From: Pseudomonadota bacterium
GTDB lineage: Bacteria; Pseudomonadota; Alphaproteobacteria; Sphingomonadales; Sphingomonadaceae
Direction of reading: 5' to 3'
NCBI GenBank assembly: GCA_023433305.1
Contig: JAEZCZ010000092.1
Location: 1-14,189, forward strand
Length of the DNA stretch: 14,189 nucleotides
Shown here: piece after piece, positions 1 through 7,600 of the stretch
How the letters are laid out: each line of letters begins with the position of its first letter
Position numbering within the stretch: the stretch's first letter is position 1
Translations under genes and position numbers: made by a program
The notes under the pieces: generated by a model
Databases searched by the model: none
Seen by the model: only the letters and a program-made list of their open reading frames with translations
Told to the model about the DNA's origin: nothing

Positions 1-315
1 GAGTACACGATGCAATGGGCCGCGCGCATGCCCGCGCCGTTCCCGGTCTACCCGCGCGGCGCGGTGCAGGAAGCCGCCGGAACCGATGCCGCCGGGTGCG
101 CGCTGAGGGTGGCCAACTTCGTCACCCCGGTTCCGCTCGACGAAGTCATGGACTTCTACTTCACCCGCGCCGGCGCGGCCGGGTTCACGGCGGAGCGCAC
201 GCTGTTCGATGGCGAAGACGTGCTGGCCGGAACCAAGGGCCGGGCCTCCTACGTCGTCTATGCCCGCCGCCTGCCTTCCGGGAATACCGAGGTGGACCTC
301 GTCACCAGCGGCTAG
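1..315 (+). CDS. Hypothetical protein, 3' portion (5' end beyond window)
   Basis: The reading frame is already open at base 1 (codons Glu-Tyr-Thr precede the first ATG at 10), so this is probably the C-terminal part of a longer protein; a start at 10 would give 101 residues. I do not recognise the family. The visible part is compact and globular, with a PFPVYPRGAV stretch, a VTPVPLDEVMDFYFTRAG segment that resembles small domains pairing a helix with strands, and a beta-rich end (ASYVVYARRL, TEVDLVTSG). No membrane segment is visible. It is convergent with astD, and its TAG stop at 313-315 interlocks with the astD stop. A link to arginine succinyltransferase catabolism is possible from position only. 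The frame is well supported; the function is unknown. Confidence 0.6.
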   Translation, partial: EYTMQWAARMPAPFPVYPRGAVQEAAGTDAAGCALRVANFVTPVPLDEVMDFYFTRAGAAGFTAERTLFDGEDVLAGTKGRASYVVYARRLPSGNTEVDLVTSG

Positions 316-1733
316 CGTTCCTCGCGGAAACCGACGCCGACGCTCGCGCGCGGCTGCTCCATCTCGGTGCTGGCGACGGGATAGGCGCAGTAGTCGGCGG
401 CATAGAACGCGGCCGGCCTGTGGTTCCCGGAATAGCCCACCCCGCCGAACGGCGCCGCCGAGGACGCTCCGCTCGTCGGGCGGTTCCAGTTGACGATGCC
501 GGCCCGGATGTTCGCCCAGAAACGGTGATAATCCTGCGGACTTCCGCCGACGAGCGAGGCGGCGAGGCCGAAACGCGTGTTGTTCGCCTCGGCAATCGCC
601 TGGTCGAAATCGTCGACCTTGATGACCTGGAGGAGCGGGCCGAACAGCTCGACATCGGGCCGCTCCGCCATTGCGGTCGTATCGATCAGGCCTGGCGTCA
701 CGAACGGCAAGTCGCCGCCTTGCGGGCGCCGCATGTGGCTGATCGCCTTGCCGCCGTTCGAAAGCAGATAGAGGAAGCTCTCGGTCAATTGGTCGGCCGC
801 GTCCATGTCGATGACCGGCCCCATAAACGGCGCGGGTTCGTCGAACGGGCCGCCGACGAGAATCCGGCTGGTCAGCCGCTTCACTTCCTCGATCGCCTGG
901 TCGTAGAGGCTCGCCTTAACGATCAGCCGCCGCGCCGCGGTGCAACGCTGGCCCGCGGTGGTGAAGGCCGATTGCACGATCAGCACCGCCGCGTCGGAGA
1001 TCTTCGGCGTGTCCCACAGCACGAGCGGGTTGTTGCCGCCCATCTCGAGCGCGACGATCTTGCCCGGATTGGAGGCGAGCTTGCGGTTGATCGCGATCCC
1101 GGCCTGGGCCGAGCCGGTGAACAGGACGCCGTCGATACCCTCGTGCGCGACGAGCGCCTTGCCCTCATCCGGTCCGCCGACCAGCAGTTGCACCACCGCC
1201 GCCGAAACGCCCGCGCGATGGAAGCACTTGAGCAGGAACTCGCCGGTCGCCGGGGTCTTCTCGCTCGGCTTGAAGACGACCGCGTTGCCCGCGATCAGCG
1301 CCGGCACGATGTGGCCGTTGGGCAAGTGGGCGGGGAAGTTGAACGGGCCCAGCACCGCCATCACGCCATGCGGCTTGTGGCGCACCGCGGCGGTCCCCTG
1401 GAGCGCGCTGTCGAGCTTCCTCTGTCCGGTCCGTTCGGCATAGGCGCGGATCGAGATCTCGACCTTGCCGATCACCGATTCCACCTCGCCGCGCGCTTCC
1501 CACAGCGGCTTGCCGGTTTCCTGGGCGATCAGCTCCGCGAAAGCGTCCTGTTCCTTGCGCACTTCGTTGGCGAAGCGCCGCATCAGCTCGATGCGCGTGG
1601 CGAGCGGCTGCGCCGCCCACTGCGGCCAGGCGCGCCGGGCGCGCATCACCGTCTCGTCGACGTCGCCCACCTCGCCGCGCCACAAGGCGGCGCCGGTCGC
1701 CGGCTCGTAGGAAATGATCTCGCTGGAGCTCAC
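312..1733 (-). CDS. astD: N-succinylglutamate 5-semialdehyde dehydrogenase
   Basis: This 473-residue NAD(P)-dependent aldehyde dehydrogenase is best matched to AstD, which oxidises succinylglutamate semialdehyde to succinylglutamate in the cytoplasmic arginine succinyltransferase pathway. Visible ALDH landmarks are GPFNFP at about 129-134 with the oxyanion Asn132, NAVVFKPSEKTP at 150-161 for cofactor binding, the general base Glu230 in LEMGGN, the catalytic Cys264 in GQRCTAARR, ELFGP near 362-366 and PFGGVGYSGNHRP near 428-440. The start is GTG at 1731-1733: the frame upstream reaches a stop with no better start, and no clear Shine-Dalgarno is present. The protein lacks roughly the first dozen residues of the E. 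coli enzyme. It lies 85 bp downstream of selO on the same strand. No astA, astB or astE is in the window, so another semialdehyde substrate cannot be excluded. Confidence 0.86.
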   Translation of the reverse strand: MSSSEIISYEPATGAALWRGEVGDVDETVMRARRAWPQWAAQPLATRIELMRRFANEVRKEQDAFAELIAQETGKPLWEARGEVESVIGKVEISIRAYAERTGQRKLDSALQGTAAVRHKPHGVMAVLGPFNFPAHLPNGHIVPALIAGNAVVFKPSEKTPATGEFLLKCFHRAGVSAAVVQLLVGGPDEGKALVAHEGIDGVLFTGSAQAGIAINRKLASNPGKIVALEMGGNNPLVLWDTPKISDAAVLIVQSAFTTAGQRCTAARRLIVKASLYDQAIEEVKRLTSRILVGGPFDEPAPFMGPVIDMDAADQLTESFLYLLSNGGKAISHMRRPQGGDLPFVTPGLIDTTAMAERPDVELFGPLLQVIKVDDFDQAIAEANNTRFGLAASLVGGSPQDYHRFWANIRAGIVNWNRPTSGASSAAPFGGVGYSGNHRPAAFYAADYCAYPVASTEMEQPRASVGVGFREER

Positions 1734-1818
1734 GGACGGTCGGCGATCTCGAAGTGGTTTCCGGGGATACTGAGTGGCTTAGCGTCAAGGGCTTAACCGC
1801 GCCAGTGCCGCTAAGGTT

Positions 1819-3228
1819 TCAATCGCCTTTAAGGCCATGTCCGGAAGGTTGCGGCGGAATTCCCATGGCATGGCCCATCACGCGAACGGCGGCGATCTTG
1901 GCCTCGAGCGGCTGCCAGTCGTCGCGCTCGGCGATCGCGGCCCAGATCGCCTCGACTTCGTCGATGAGCATCGCTTGCGGCGCGTCGCCTTGCCAGTAGG
2001 CGTGGTCGTCCACGACCGCGCGATATCCCTCGAGTGCCTCGGCCAGGGGCCCTTCCGCGTCGCGACCGCCCCGATGGGCGAAGAAGAAGGCATCCGGGCC
2101 GATCTTTCGCTCGCGCATCGCCTGCTCGGCCGCGCCGATGAGGGTCATGTCCGCCTCGAGCCCGCGGCTTTCGACGCCCAGTCGCCAGACGAAGCGGCGC
2201 GCCAACGCGCGGTGATAGAGGTCCGAAAATCGCTCGATCGCGGCGACGAGCGGCGGAGCCTCGACGAGCCGCCGGAGCGCGATCGCGAGCTGCGCCAGGT
2301 TCCAGTGGATCGCCTCCGGCTGGCGCGCGAAGGCATAGAGCCCGGTCTGGTCGAAGTAGGCCGCCGTGAACCCCGGATCCCATGCCGGCAGCCAGCGCCA
2401 TGGGCCGTAGTCGAAGCTCTCCCCGGTCAGGTTCATGTTGTCCGAGTTGAGCACGCCGTGGACGAAGCCCGCGACCATGTAGGAAGCCGCAAGGTCCGCG
2501 AGCCGCTCGACCGCCTGGTGCATCAGCACGACCGCGGGCTCGTCCCGTCCGAGGGCGTCATCGGGCGGCTGCGGGCCAGGGAACTGCGCCAGGCAGTAGT
2601 CCACCAGCGCGGCCAGGTGCTCGTCCTCCCCAAGCACCGCGAGCCGCTGGAACGTACCGATGCGGATATGCGAATGGCTGAGCCGGACCAGCACGGCCGA
2701 ACGCGTCGGCGAAGGCTCGTCGCCGCGCACCAGCTCCTCGCCGGTCTCGATCACCGAGAATGTCTTGGACGTATAGACCCCGAGCGCTTCCAGCATCTCG
2801 GTGGCGAGAATCTCGCGCACCGCGCCCTTGAGCGTCAGCCTGCCGTCCGCGGTGCGGCTGTAGGGCGTCCGGCCGCTGCCCTTCGTCCCCAGGTCGAGCA
2901 AACGCCCCGCGCCGTCGCGCAACTGCGCAAACGTAAAGCCGCGGCCGTCGCCGATCTCGGGGTTGTATACGCGGAACTGGTGGCCGTGGTAACGCAGCGC
3001 CAGCGGGTTCGGCAGATTGTCGGCGAGCGGGTCGAAGCGCGCGAAATGGCGCACCCAGTCCTCGTCCGAGAGGCCCGCTAACCCCACCGCGGCCGCCCAG
3101 CGGTCGTTGCGAAAACGCAGCTTGGCCATGGGGAAGTCCGCCGGCGCGACCGCATCGCCAAGCCAGCTGGCAAGTTCCAGGATCGGCGTATCCGGACGGT
3201 AGGGGGCGGCTTGCGGTTCGGCGCGCAT
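1819..3228 (-). CDS. selO: SelO/YdiU family protein adenylyltransferase (AMPylase)
   Basis: This is a pseudokinase-fold enzyme of the SelO family, which transfers AMP from ATP to Ser/Thr/Tyr hydroxyls of target proteins. From the ATG at 3226-3228 it has 469 residues. The signature is clear: RYHGHQFRVYNPEIGDGRG (79-97), DLGTKGSGRTPYSR (112-125) with Lys116, REILATEMLEALG with Glu139, and VHGVLNSDNMNLTGESFDYGPW (256-277) with Asp263, Asn264 and Asp273. These match the spacing of the ATP/metal-binding residues known in the Pseudomonas homologue. The same frame extends to 3300, but that would run into the divergent hydrolase gene. The chosen ATG has AAGG touching it, so the exact start is uncertain. 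Cys212 is the only cysteine; the C-terminal Cys/Sec of other SelO proteins is missing. astD follows 85 bp downstream. Confidence 0.92.
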   Translation of the reverse strand: MRAEPQAAPYRPDTPILELASWLGDAVAPADFPMAKLRFRNDRWAAAVGLAGLSDEDWVRHFARFDPLADNLPNPLALRYHGHQFRVYNPEIGDGRGFTFAQLRDGAGRLLDLGTKGSGRTPYSRTADGRLTLKGAVREILATEMLEALGVYTSKTFSVIETGEELVRGDEPSPTRSAVLVRLSHSHIRIGTFQRLAVLGEDEHLAALVDYCLAQFPGPQPPDDALGRDEPAVVLMHQAVERLADLAASYMVAGFVHGVLNSDNMNLTGESFDYGPWRWLPAWDPGFTAAYFDQTGLYAFARQPEAIHWNLAQLAIALRRLVEAPPLVAAIERFSDLYHRALARRFVWRLGVESRGLEADMTLIGAAEQAMRERKIGPDAFFFAHRGGRDAEGPLAEALEGYRAVVDDHAYWQGDAPQAMLIDEVEAIWAAIAERDDWQPLEAKIAAVRVMGHAMGIPPQPSGHGLKGD

Positions 3229-3271
3229 CCTTTCATTAGTGGGCCCGCAGGACCGGGGGAACAAGCCAAGC

Positions 3272-4141
3272 ATGTCGAAAATCGCGCCCGCTTTCTCCAC
3301 CGGGGTGTGGGCCAGCGGCGATGGCTTGGCGCTGCGTTATCGCGACTATCCCGGGCCCGGCGATCGCCCGCCGGTGCTCTGCATCCCCGGCCTGACCCGC
3401 AATTGTCGCGATTTCGAGCCGCTCGCCGAGGACCTCGCGGGCGATTGGCGGGTCATCTGCGCGGACCTGCGCGGCCGCGGACAGAGCGATTATGCCCGGG
3501 ATTCGGCCAGCTATCAGCCGGTCCAATATGCCGACGACATCCTGGCGCTGCTCGACCACCTCGGCCTCGAGCGGGTCGTCGCCATCGGCACCTCGCTCGG
3601 TGGCATCGTCATCATGCTCATGGCGCTGAAGGCGCCGGACCGGCTTGCGGCGGTCGCGCTCAACGACGTCGGGCCGGAGATCGAGGCGGCCGGCCTGGCG
3701 CGCATTCGAAGTTATGTCGGGCAAGGGCGCAGCTTCCCCACCTGGATGCATGCCGCGCGGGGGCTGCGTGAGCAGGCCGGCGCGGCTCATCCGGATTTCG
3801 CGGTCGCGGACTGGCTGCGGCTCGCCAAGCGGCTGATGGCGGTCGGCCCTGGCGGACGCATCGCGTTCGACTACGACATGAAGATCGCCGAGCCGTTCCA
3901 GACCGCCGAAGGCACCGCGCCGGTCGACATGTGGCCGGCATTCCGCGCGCTTGCCGGCCGTCCGCTGCTCGCGCTGCGCGGCGAGCTGTCCGACATCCTG
4001 TCCGCCGAAACGCTCGCTCGGATGAAGCGCGAGGTGCCGCAGCTCGACACCGTCACGGTCAAGCGCGTAGGGCACGCCCCAACGTTGGAGGAACCCACGG
4101 CAAGAAAGGCAATCGGGCGGTGGTTGGGCAGAGTGTCATGA
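3272..4141 (+). CDS. Alpha/beta-fold hydrolase
   Basis: This 289-residue soluble alpha/beta hydrolase has the oxyanion-region PGLTRN (39-44), DLRGRGQSDYA (65-75), the nucleophile elbow GTSLGG with Ser108, a likely acid Asp241 in RGELSDIL, and His268 in VGHAPTLEEP, completing a Ser-Asp-His triad. A variable cap lies around 140-220. The substrate cannot be named; relatives include esterases, lactonases and dehalogenase-like enzymes. I chose the ATG at 3272, which has a GGGGGA 11 bases upstream, over an in-frame GTG at 3239. The gene is divergent from selO across a 43-bp gap. Its TGA overlaps the ATG of the glycosyltransferase gene (ATGA at 4138-4141), so the two are probably co-translated. No signal peptide is visible, so a cytoplasmic location is expected. 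Confidence 0.9.
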   Translation: MSKIAPAFSTGVWASGDGLALRYRDYPGPGDRPPVLCIPGLTRNCRDFEPLAEDLAGDWRVICADLRGRGQSDYARDSASYQPVQYADDILALLDHLGLERVVAIGTSLGGIVIMLMALKAPDRLAAVALNDVGPEIEAAGLARIRSYVGQGRSFPTWMHAARGLREQAGAAHPDFAVADWLRLAKRLMAVGPGGRIAFDYDMKIAEPFQTAEGTAPVDMWPAFRALAGRPLLALRGELSDILSAETLARMKREVPQLDTVTVKRVGHAPTLEEPTARKAIGRWLGRVS

Positions 4142-5262
4142 GCGCCGCGCCCCGCATCCTCCACCTCCATTCCTCGTTCGACGCGGGCGGCAAGGAACTG
4201 CGCTGCGTGCGCCTGATCAACGCCTTCGGCGACGCACAGCACGCGATCGTCTCGGGCGACCCCGGGCGCCGCTCCGCCGCGGCCTTGCTCGGCAAGGGCG
4301 CCAAGGTCACCTGGCCGAAATTCCCCTCGCTGTCCGGAAAGCCTCTGCCCGGCCGCCTCAAGCGGCTTGCCGCCGCGATGGCGGGCTACGACCTCGTCTG
4401 CACCTACAACTGGGGCGCGATGGATGCGGCGATGGCGCACACGCTGTTCGCCGACGTCTACAAGCTGGCGCCGCTCGTTCACCACGAGGACGGCTTCAAC
4501 GAGGACGAGGCGAACGGTCTCAAGCGCGGACGCAATCTCTATCGCCGCTTCGCACTCGGGCGCAGCGCGGCGCTCGTGGTGCCGTCGCGCACGCTCGAGC
4601 GGATTGCGCTCGAGGTCTGGGACCAGCCGCGCAGCCGCGTCCGTCGCATTCCCAACGGGATCGCAACCCGCGCCTACGCCAAGGCGCCGAAGCGCGACGC
4701 GCTGCCGCGGCTGGTGAAGCAGAAGGGCGAATACTGGATCGGCACCCTGGCAGGGCTGCGCAAGGTCAAGAACCTCAACGCGCTCGTCCGCGTCTCTGCC
4801 TCGCTGCCCGACGAATGGCAGCTCGTCATCGCCGGAGAGGGGCCCGAGCGTGCGTCGATCCTGGCCGAGGCGGAAGCGCTCGGTATCGAACACCGCGTGC
4901 ACCTCCCCGGCTTCGTCGCCGACCCGGCGAAGATCGTTGGCCTGTTCGACGTGTTCGCGCTGTCGTCGCATTCCGAACAGTTCCCCATTTCGCTCGTCGA
5001 GGCGATGGCGGCCGGGCTCCCCGTCGCCGCTCCGCGCGTGGGCGACGTTTCGGCGATCGTGGCTACCGAAAACGGCCCGTGCCTGTGCGATCCGGGCGAT
5101 GAGGCCGCTCTCGCCGGGGCGCTCCGAGAGCTGGCCGCCGATCCCGCGTTGCGCAAGCGCATCGGTGAGGCGAACCGCGCGAAAGCCGCCGCCGAATACG
5201 ACGAGCAGGTGATGATCGAGCGCTACCGCAGCCTCTATTGGGGACTGATGGGTCGGCGCTAG
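4138..5262 (+). CDS. GT4-family glycosyltransferase
   Basis: This 374-residue GT-B fold glycosyltransferase resembles family GT4 retaining enzymes, which move a sugar from a nucleotide-sugar donor to a lipid, glycan or small-molecule acceptor. The N-terminal acceptor domain begins RILHLHSSFDAGGKELRCVRL (6-26), with the glycine-rich GGKE loop typical of the family. The donor domain includes IGTLAGLRKVKNL (201-213), LVIAGEGPE (229-237), VHLPGFVADP (254-263) and the EX7E motif of Glu280 and Glu288 in SEQFPISLVEAMAAGLPVAAPR. No membrane segment is evident, so it is cytoplasmic or peripheral on the inner membrane. The start is fixed by the ATGA overlap with the hydrolase gene; the frame is open further upstream but that part lies over the hydrolase gene. 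The acceptor and the glycan made are unknown. A 111-bp gap separates it from the yfgM-like gene. Confidence 0.9.
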   Translation: MSAAPRILHLHSSFDAGGKELRCVRLINAFGDAQHAIVSGDPGRRSAAALLGKGAKVTWPKFPSLSGKPLPGRLKRLAAAMAGYDLVCTYNWGAMDAAMAHTLFADVYKLAPLVHHEDGFNEDEANGLKRGRNLYRRFALGRSAALVVPSRTLERIALEVWDQPRSRVRRIPNGIATRAYAKAPKRDALPRLVKQKGEYWIGTLAGLRKVKNLNALVRVSASLPDEWQLVIAGEGPERASILAEAEALGIEHRVHLPGFVADPAKIVGLFDVFALSSHSEQFPISLVEAMAAGLPVAAPRVGDVSAIVATENGPCLCDPGDEAALAGALRELAADPALRKRIGEANRAKAAAEYDEQVMIERYRSLYWGLMGRR

Positions 5263-5310
5263 GCCTTCATCGGCCATTCACTCGCCGGGGGACAGGGTTC
5301 CACTCGGCAA

Positions 5311-5338
5311 TTGAAATGGCGAACCCTTCCGCTAAACA
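5311..5338 (+). promoter_or_regulatory. Candidate promoter for the yfgM-bamB pair
   Basis: TTGAAA at 5311-5316 is followed after 16 bases by TAAACA at 5333-5338, a moderate -35 and a weak -10. It sits in the 111-bp gap before the yfgM-like gene, about 35 bases upstream of the preferred start, where a promoter for the pair would be expected. This is a visual match only. The gap shows no clear hairpin terminator for the glycosyltransferase gene, so read-through is also possible. Confidence 0.28.
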
Positions 5339-5362
5339 GCGCCGCAAACCTTAACCAGAGCC

Positions 5363-5369
5363 AGAAGAG
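5363..5369 (+). promoter_or_regulatory. Ribosome binding site selecting the GTG start of the yfgM-like gene
   Basis: AGAAGAG ends four bases before the GTG at 5374. The alternative in-frame TTG at 5311 has no comparable purine-rich element and would add an uncharacteristic 21-residue leader, so this site supports the shorter protein. Confidence 0.45.
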
Positions 5370-5373
5370 CACA

Positions 5374-6171
5374 GTGGCCCTCCCACCCGATTCCGAAAAA
5401 TCCCGCGCCGATCAGCTCGCCGCTCGCCGCGCCGCCGAGCAGGAAGTCCTGTTGCGCGAGGTGGACGAGGCCGTTCGCCAGGATCAGCTCGGAAACGTGG
5501 CCAAGCGATATGGCTGGGCGATCGGCGGCGCACTGGTCCTCGCGCTCGCCGCGTTCGGCGGCTACCTGTTCTGGCAGGATCGGCGTGAAGCCCGGCTCGA
5601 GGAAGCGTCCGAGACGCTGATCACCACGCTCGACAAGCTTGAGGCCGGGCAGATCGACCAGGCGGAAGACGATCTGGCCGCCCTCGCCGAGGACGGCAGC
5701 AATGCCACTGCGATCTCCGCCAAGATGGCACGCGCGGGCATCGCGCTGCAGGCCAACCGCCGCGAAGAAGCGGTCGCGCTGTTCGACGAGATCGCCGCCG
5801 ACGCCGATGCTCCGCAGCCCTACCGCGATCTCGCCGCCTTGCGCTCGGTCGCGACGCGTTTCGAGGAAATGCCGCCGCAGCAGGTCATCGATCGGCTGAA
5901 GACGCTCGCCACTCCGGGCAACCCGTGGTTCGGCAGCGCGGGTGAGCTCGTCGCGATGGCTTACCTCAAGCAAGGCAAGCAGGATCTCGCGGGCCCGCTT
6001 TTCGCCGCGATCGCCAAGGACGAGGACGTCCCGCAGACGCTGCGTTCGCGCACCCGGCAGATGGCCGGGTTGCTCGGATACGACGCGGTGGTCGACGTCG
6101 ACGAAACGCTTGCCCAGATGCGCAACGAAACCGAAGCCGCAACCGCGTCCGCTCCGGCGGTGGCTCAGTGA
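5374..6171 (+). CDS. YfgM-like membrane-anchored TPR protein
   Basis: This 265-residue protein has a cytoplasmic N-terminus rich in charged residues (about 1-46, predicted helical), one membrane segment around 48-67 (GWAIGGALVLALAAFGGYLF), and a long alpha-helical, Ala/Glu/Leu-rich periplasmic domain with TPR-like helix pairs. That matches the YfgM type (tetratricopeptide repeat-like domain), an ancillary partner of the SecYEG translocon and periplasmic chaperones in E. coli. The start is GTG at 5374, chosen for its AGAAGAG. Its TGA overlaps the GTG that opens the BamB frame (GTGA at 6168-6171). The order yfgM then bamB is the E. coli order, and this adjacency is the strongest support for the call. 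TPR consensus residues are weak by eye. Confidence 0.8.
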   Translation: MALPPDSEKSRADQLAARRAAEQEVLLREVDEAVRQDQLGNVAKRYGWAIGGALVLALAAFGGYLFWQDRREARLEEASETLITTLDKLEAGQIDQAEDDLAALAEDGSNATAISAKMARAGIALQANRREEAVALFDEIAADADAPQPYRDLAALRSVATRFEEMPPQQVIDRLKTLATPGNPWFGSAGELVAMAYLKQGKQDLAGPLFAAIAKDEDVPQTLRSRTRQMAGLLGYDAVVDVDETLAQMRNETEAATASAPAVAQ

Positions 6172-6185
6172 GAACGGACCGATCG

Positions 6186-7544
6186 ATGAAGCATGTTTCG
6201 CGCAAGACCGGCCGGCTTGTGTTCCGCGGACTGGCGCTCTCGGTGCTCGCCGGCAGCCTCGCCGCTTGCGGAACCTTGGGCATCGGTGGCGAAAAGAAGC
6301 AGGGCACGCCCACCATCGGCAATCGCACGCCGATCCTGTCGCGCATCGCCAACGAGGTGAAGCCCGACCCGTCGCTCGCTTCGGTCGCCGTCGTCCTCCC
6401 GCCCGCGCAGACCAACCCCGACTGGCCGCAGGCCGGCGGCAACGCCGCCAAGGCGCCCGGTCACGTCACGTTGGGCGCGGCTCCGGCGCGCGCCTGGACC
6501 GCCACGGTCCAGGGCAGCAGCCCGCGGCGCCGGTTGGCTTCCGCGCCCGTCATCGGGGGCGGTTCGCTGTTCGTGGTGGATACCGCGGGCGACGTTCACG
6601 CGTTCGACGCCGCCACCGGCGCGCGCCGCTGGCAGCACCGGATCGAGGTGGAACGCGATTTCCGCGATTCGACTTTCGGCGGCGGCGTCAGCTTCTCCGA
6701 TGGCCGGGTCTACGCGACGAACGGCGCTGGCGACGTGGTTGCACTCGACGCGCAGAGCGGCGCCGAGATCTGGCGGGTCAGGCCCGCCGGCCCGCTGCGC
6801 GGCGCGCCGACGATCGCGTTCAACACCGTCTACGTGATGACGCAGGACAACCAGATCCACGCGCTCAATACCACGGACGGTTCGCTGGTCTGGCAGGAAG
6901 TCGCTGCGGGTGGCCAGTCGGGCGTGTTCGGCGTGGCGGCTCCGGCGGCGGGGCAGGGCACCGTCATCGCCGGCTACAGTATCGGCGAGCTCGTGGCCTA
7001 CCGCTACGAGAACGGCCGCGTGCTCTGGAACGATGCGCTCGCGCGCACCTCGATCTCGACGCAGGTCGGCACGCTCACCGACGTCGATGCCGATCCCATC
7101 ATCGACAACGGCCGCGTCTACGCACTCGGTCAGGGCGGGCGCATGGCGGCGTACGAGCTGGTCACGGGCCAACGCATCTGGGAATTGTCGCTCGCGGGCA
7201 TTTCCACACCGGCGATCGCCGGCGAGTGGATCTTCACCCTGACCGACGACTCTCGCCTGCTCGCGATCGCCCGCACCACCGGGCGGGCGCGCTGGGTCAC
7301 TCAGCTCGAACGTTGGCGCAATCCGAAGAACGAGACCGGGCCCATCTTCTGGACCGGGCCGGTGCTCGCCAGCAACCGGCTGTGGGTCGCCAGTTCCGAA
7401 GGCATCGTGCAGTCGGTCGACGTGATGACCGGCGAGGCGACGCTGTTCACCGAGCTCAACGATTCCGTCTCGCTCCCGCCGGTCGTGGCCAACAACACGC
7501 TCTACATCCTCGACGACGGCGGCCGCATCACCGCCTGGCGCTAA
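6186..7544 (+). CDS. bamB: Outer membrane assembly lipoprotein BamB (PQQ-like beta-propeller)
   Basis: BamB is the beta-propeller lipoprotein subunit of the BAM complex, which inserts beta-barrel proteins into the outer membrane. Using the ATG at 6186 the protein has 452 residues and a lipoprotein signal: basic start KHVSRKTGR, hydrophobic LALSVLAGSLAAC and lipobox LAAC with Cys28. After a linker and NPDWPQAGGNAAK come repeated blades that end in a Gly-X2-3-Trp type turn: VHAFDAATGARRW, VVALDAQSGAEIW, IHALNTTDGSLVW, LVAYRYENGRVLW, MAAYELVTGQRIW, LLAIARTTGRARW and VQSVDVMTGEA, closed by ITAWR. An in-frame GTG at 6168 overlaps the upstream stop and could also be used; it would add six residues before the signal peptide. 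The protein is longer than E. coli BamB by roughly 60 residues, mostly at the N-terminus. It is not a quinoprotein dehydrogenase: it lacks that family's size. Confidence 0.88.
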   Translation: MKHVSRKTGRLVFRGLALSVLAGSLAACGTLGIGGEKKQGTPTIGNRTPILSRIANEVKPDPSLASVAVVLPPAQTNPDWPQAGGNAAKAPGHVTLGAAPARAWTATVQGSSPRRRLASAPVIGGGSLFVVDTAGDVHAFDAATGARRWQHRIEVERDFRDSTFGGGVSFSDGRVYATNGAGDVVALDAQSGAEIWRVRPAGPLRGAPTIAFNTVYVMTQDNQIHALNTTDGSLVWQEVAAGGQSGVFGVAAPAAGQGTVIAGYSIGELVAYRYENGRVLWNDALARTSISTQVGTLTDVDADPIIDNGRVYALGQGGRMAAYELVTGQRIWELSLAGISTPAIAGEWIFTLTDDSRLLAIARTTGRARWVTQLERWRNPKNETGPIFWTGPVLASNRLWVASSEGIVQSVDVMTGEATLFTELNDSVSLPPVVANNTLYILDDGGRITAWR

Positions 7545-7600
7545 CGCGCAGATGAGAGATTTACAGCCGCTTTAACCATTGCCGCGCTACGCGCGGGTTT

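Noticed and set aside
15..1796. 593-residue open frame on the + strand
   Set aside because: It is mostly antisense to astD, is Arg/Gly/Ala-rich with no family motifs, and is a by-product of high G+C content.
1837..3081. 414-residue open frame antisense to selO
   Set aside because: The opposite strand carries unmistakable SelO motifs throughout; this frame has low-complexity Arg-rich composition.
3229..3300. Upstream extension of SelO to a start at 3300
   Set aside because: It would overlap the hydrolase start and adds residues unlike SelO N-termini.
3871..5277. 468-residue open frame antisense to the glycosyltransferase gene
   Set aside because: No recognisable domain; the + strand has the full GT4 signature including EX7E.
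5942..7555. 537-residue frame overlapping bamB on the same strand
   Set aside because: Extremely Arg-rich with no motifs; the BamB frame has a lipobox and repeated propeller blades.
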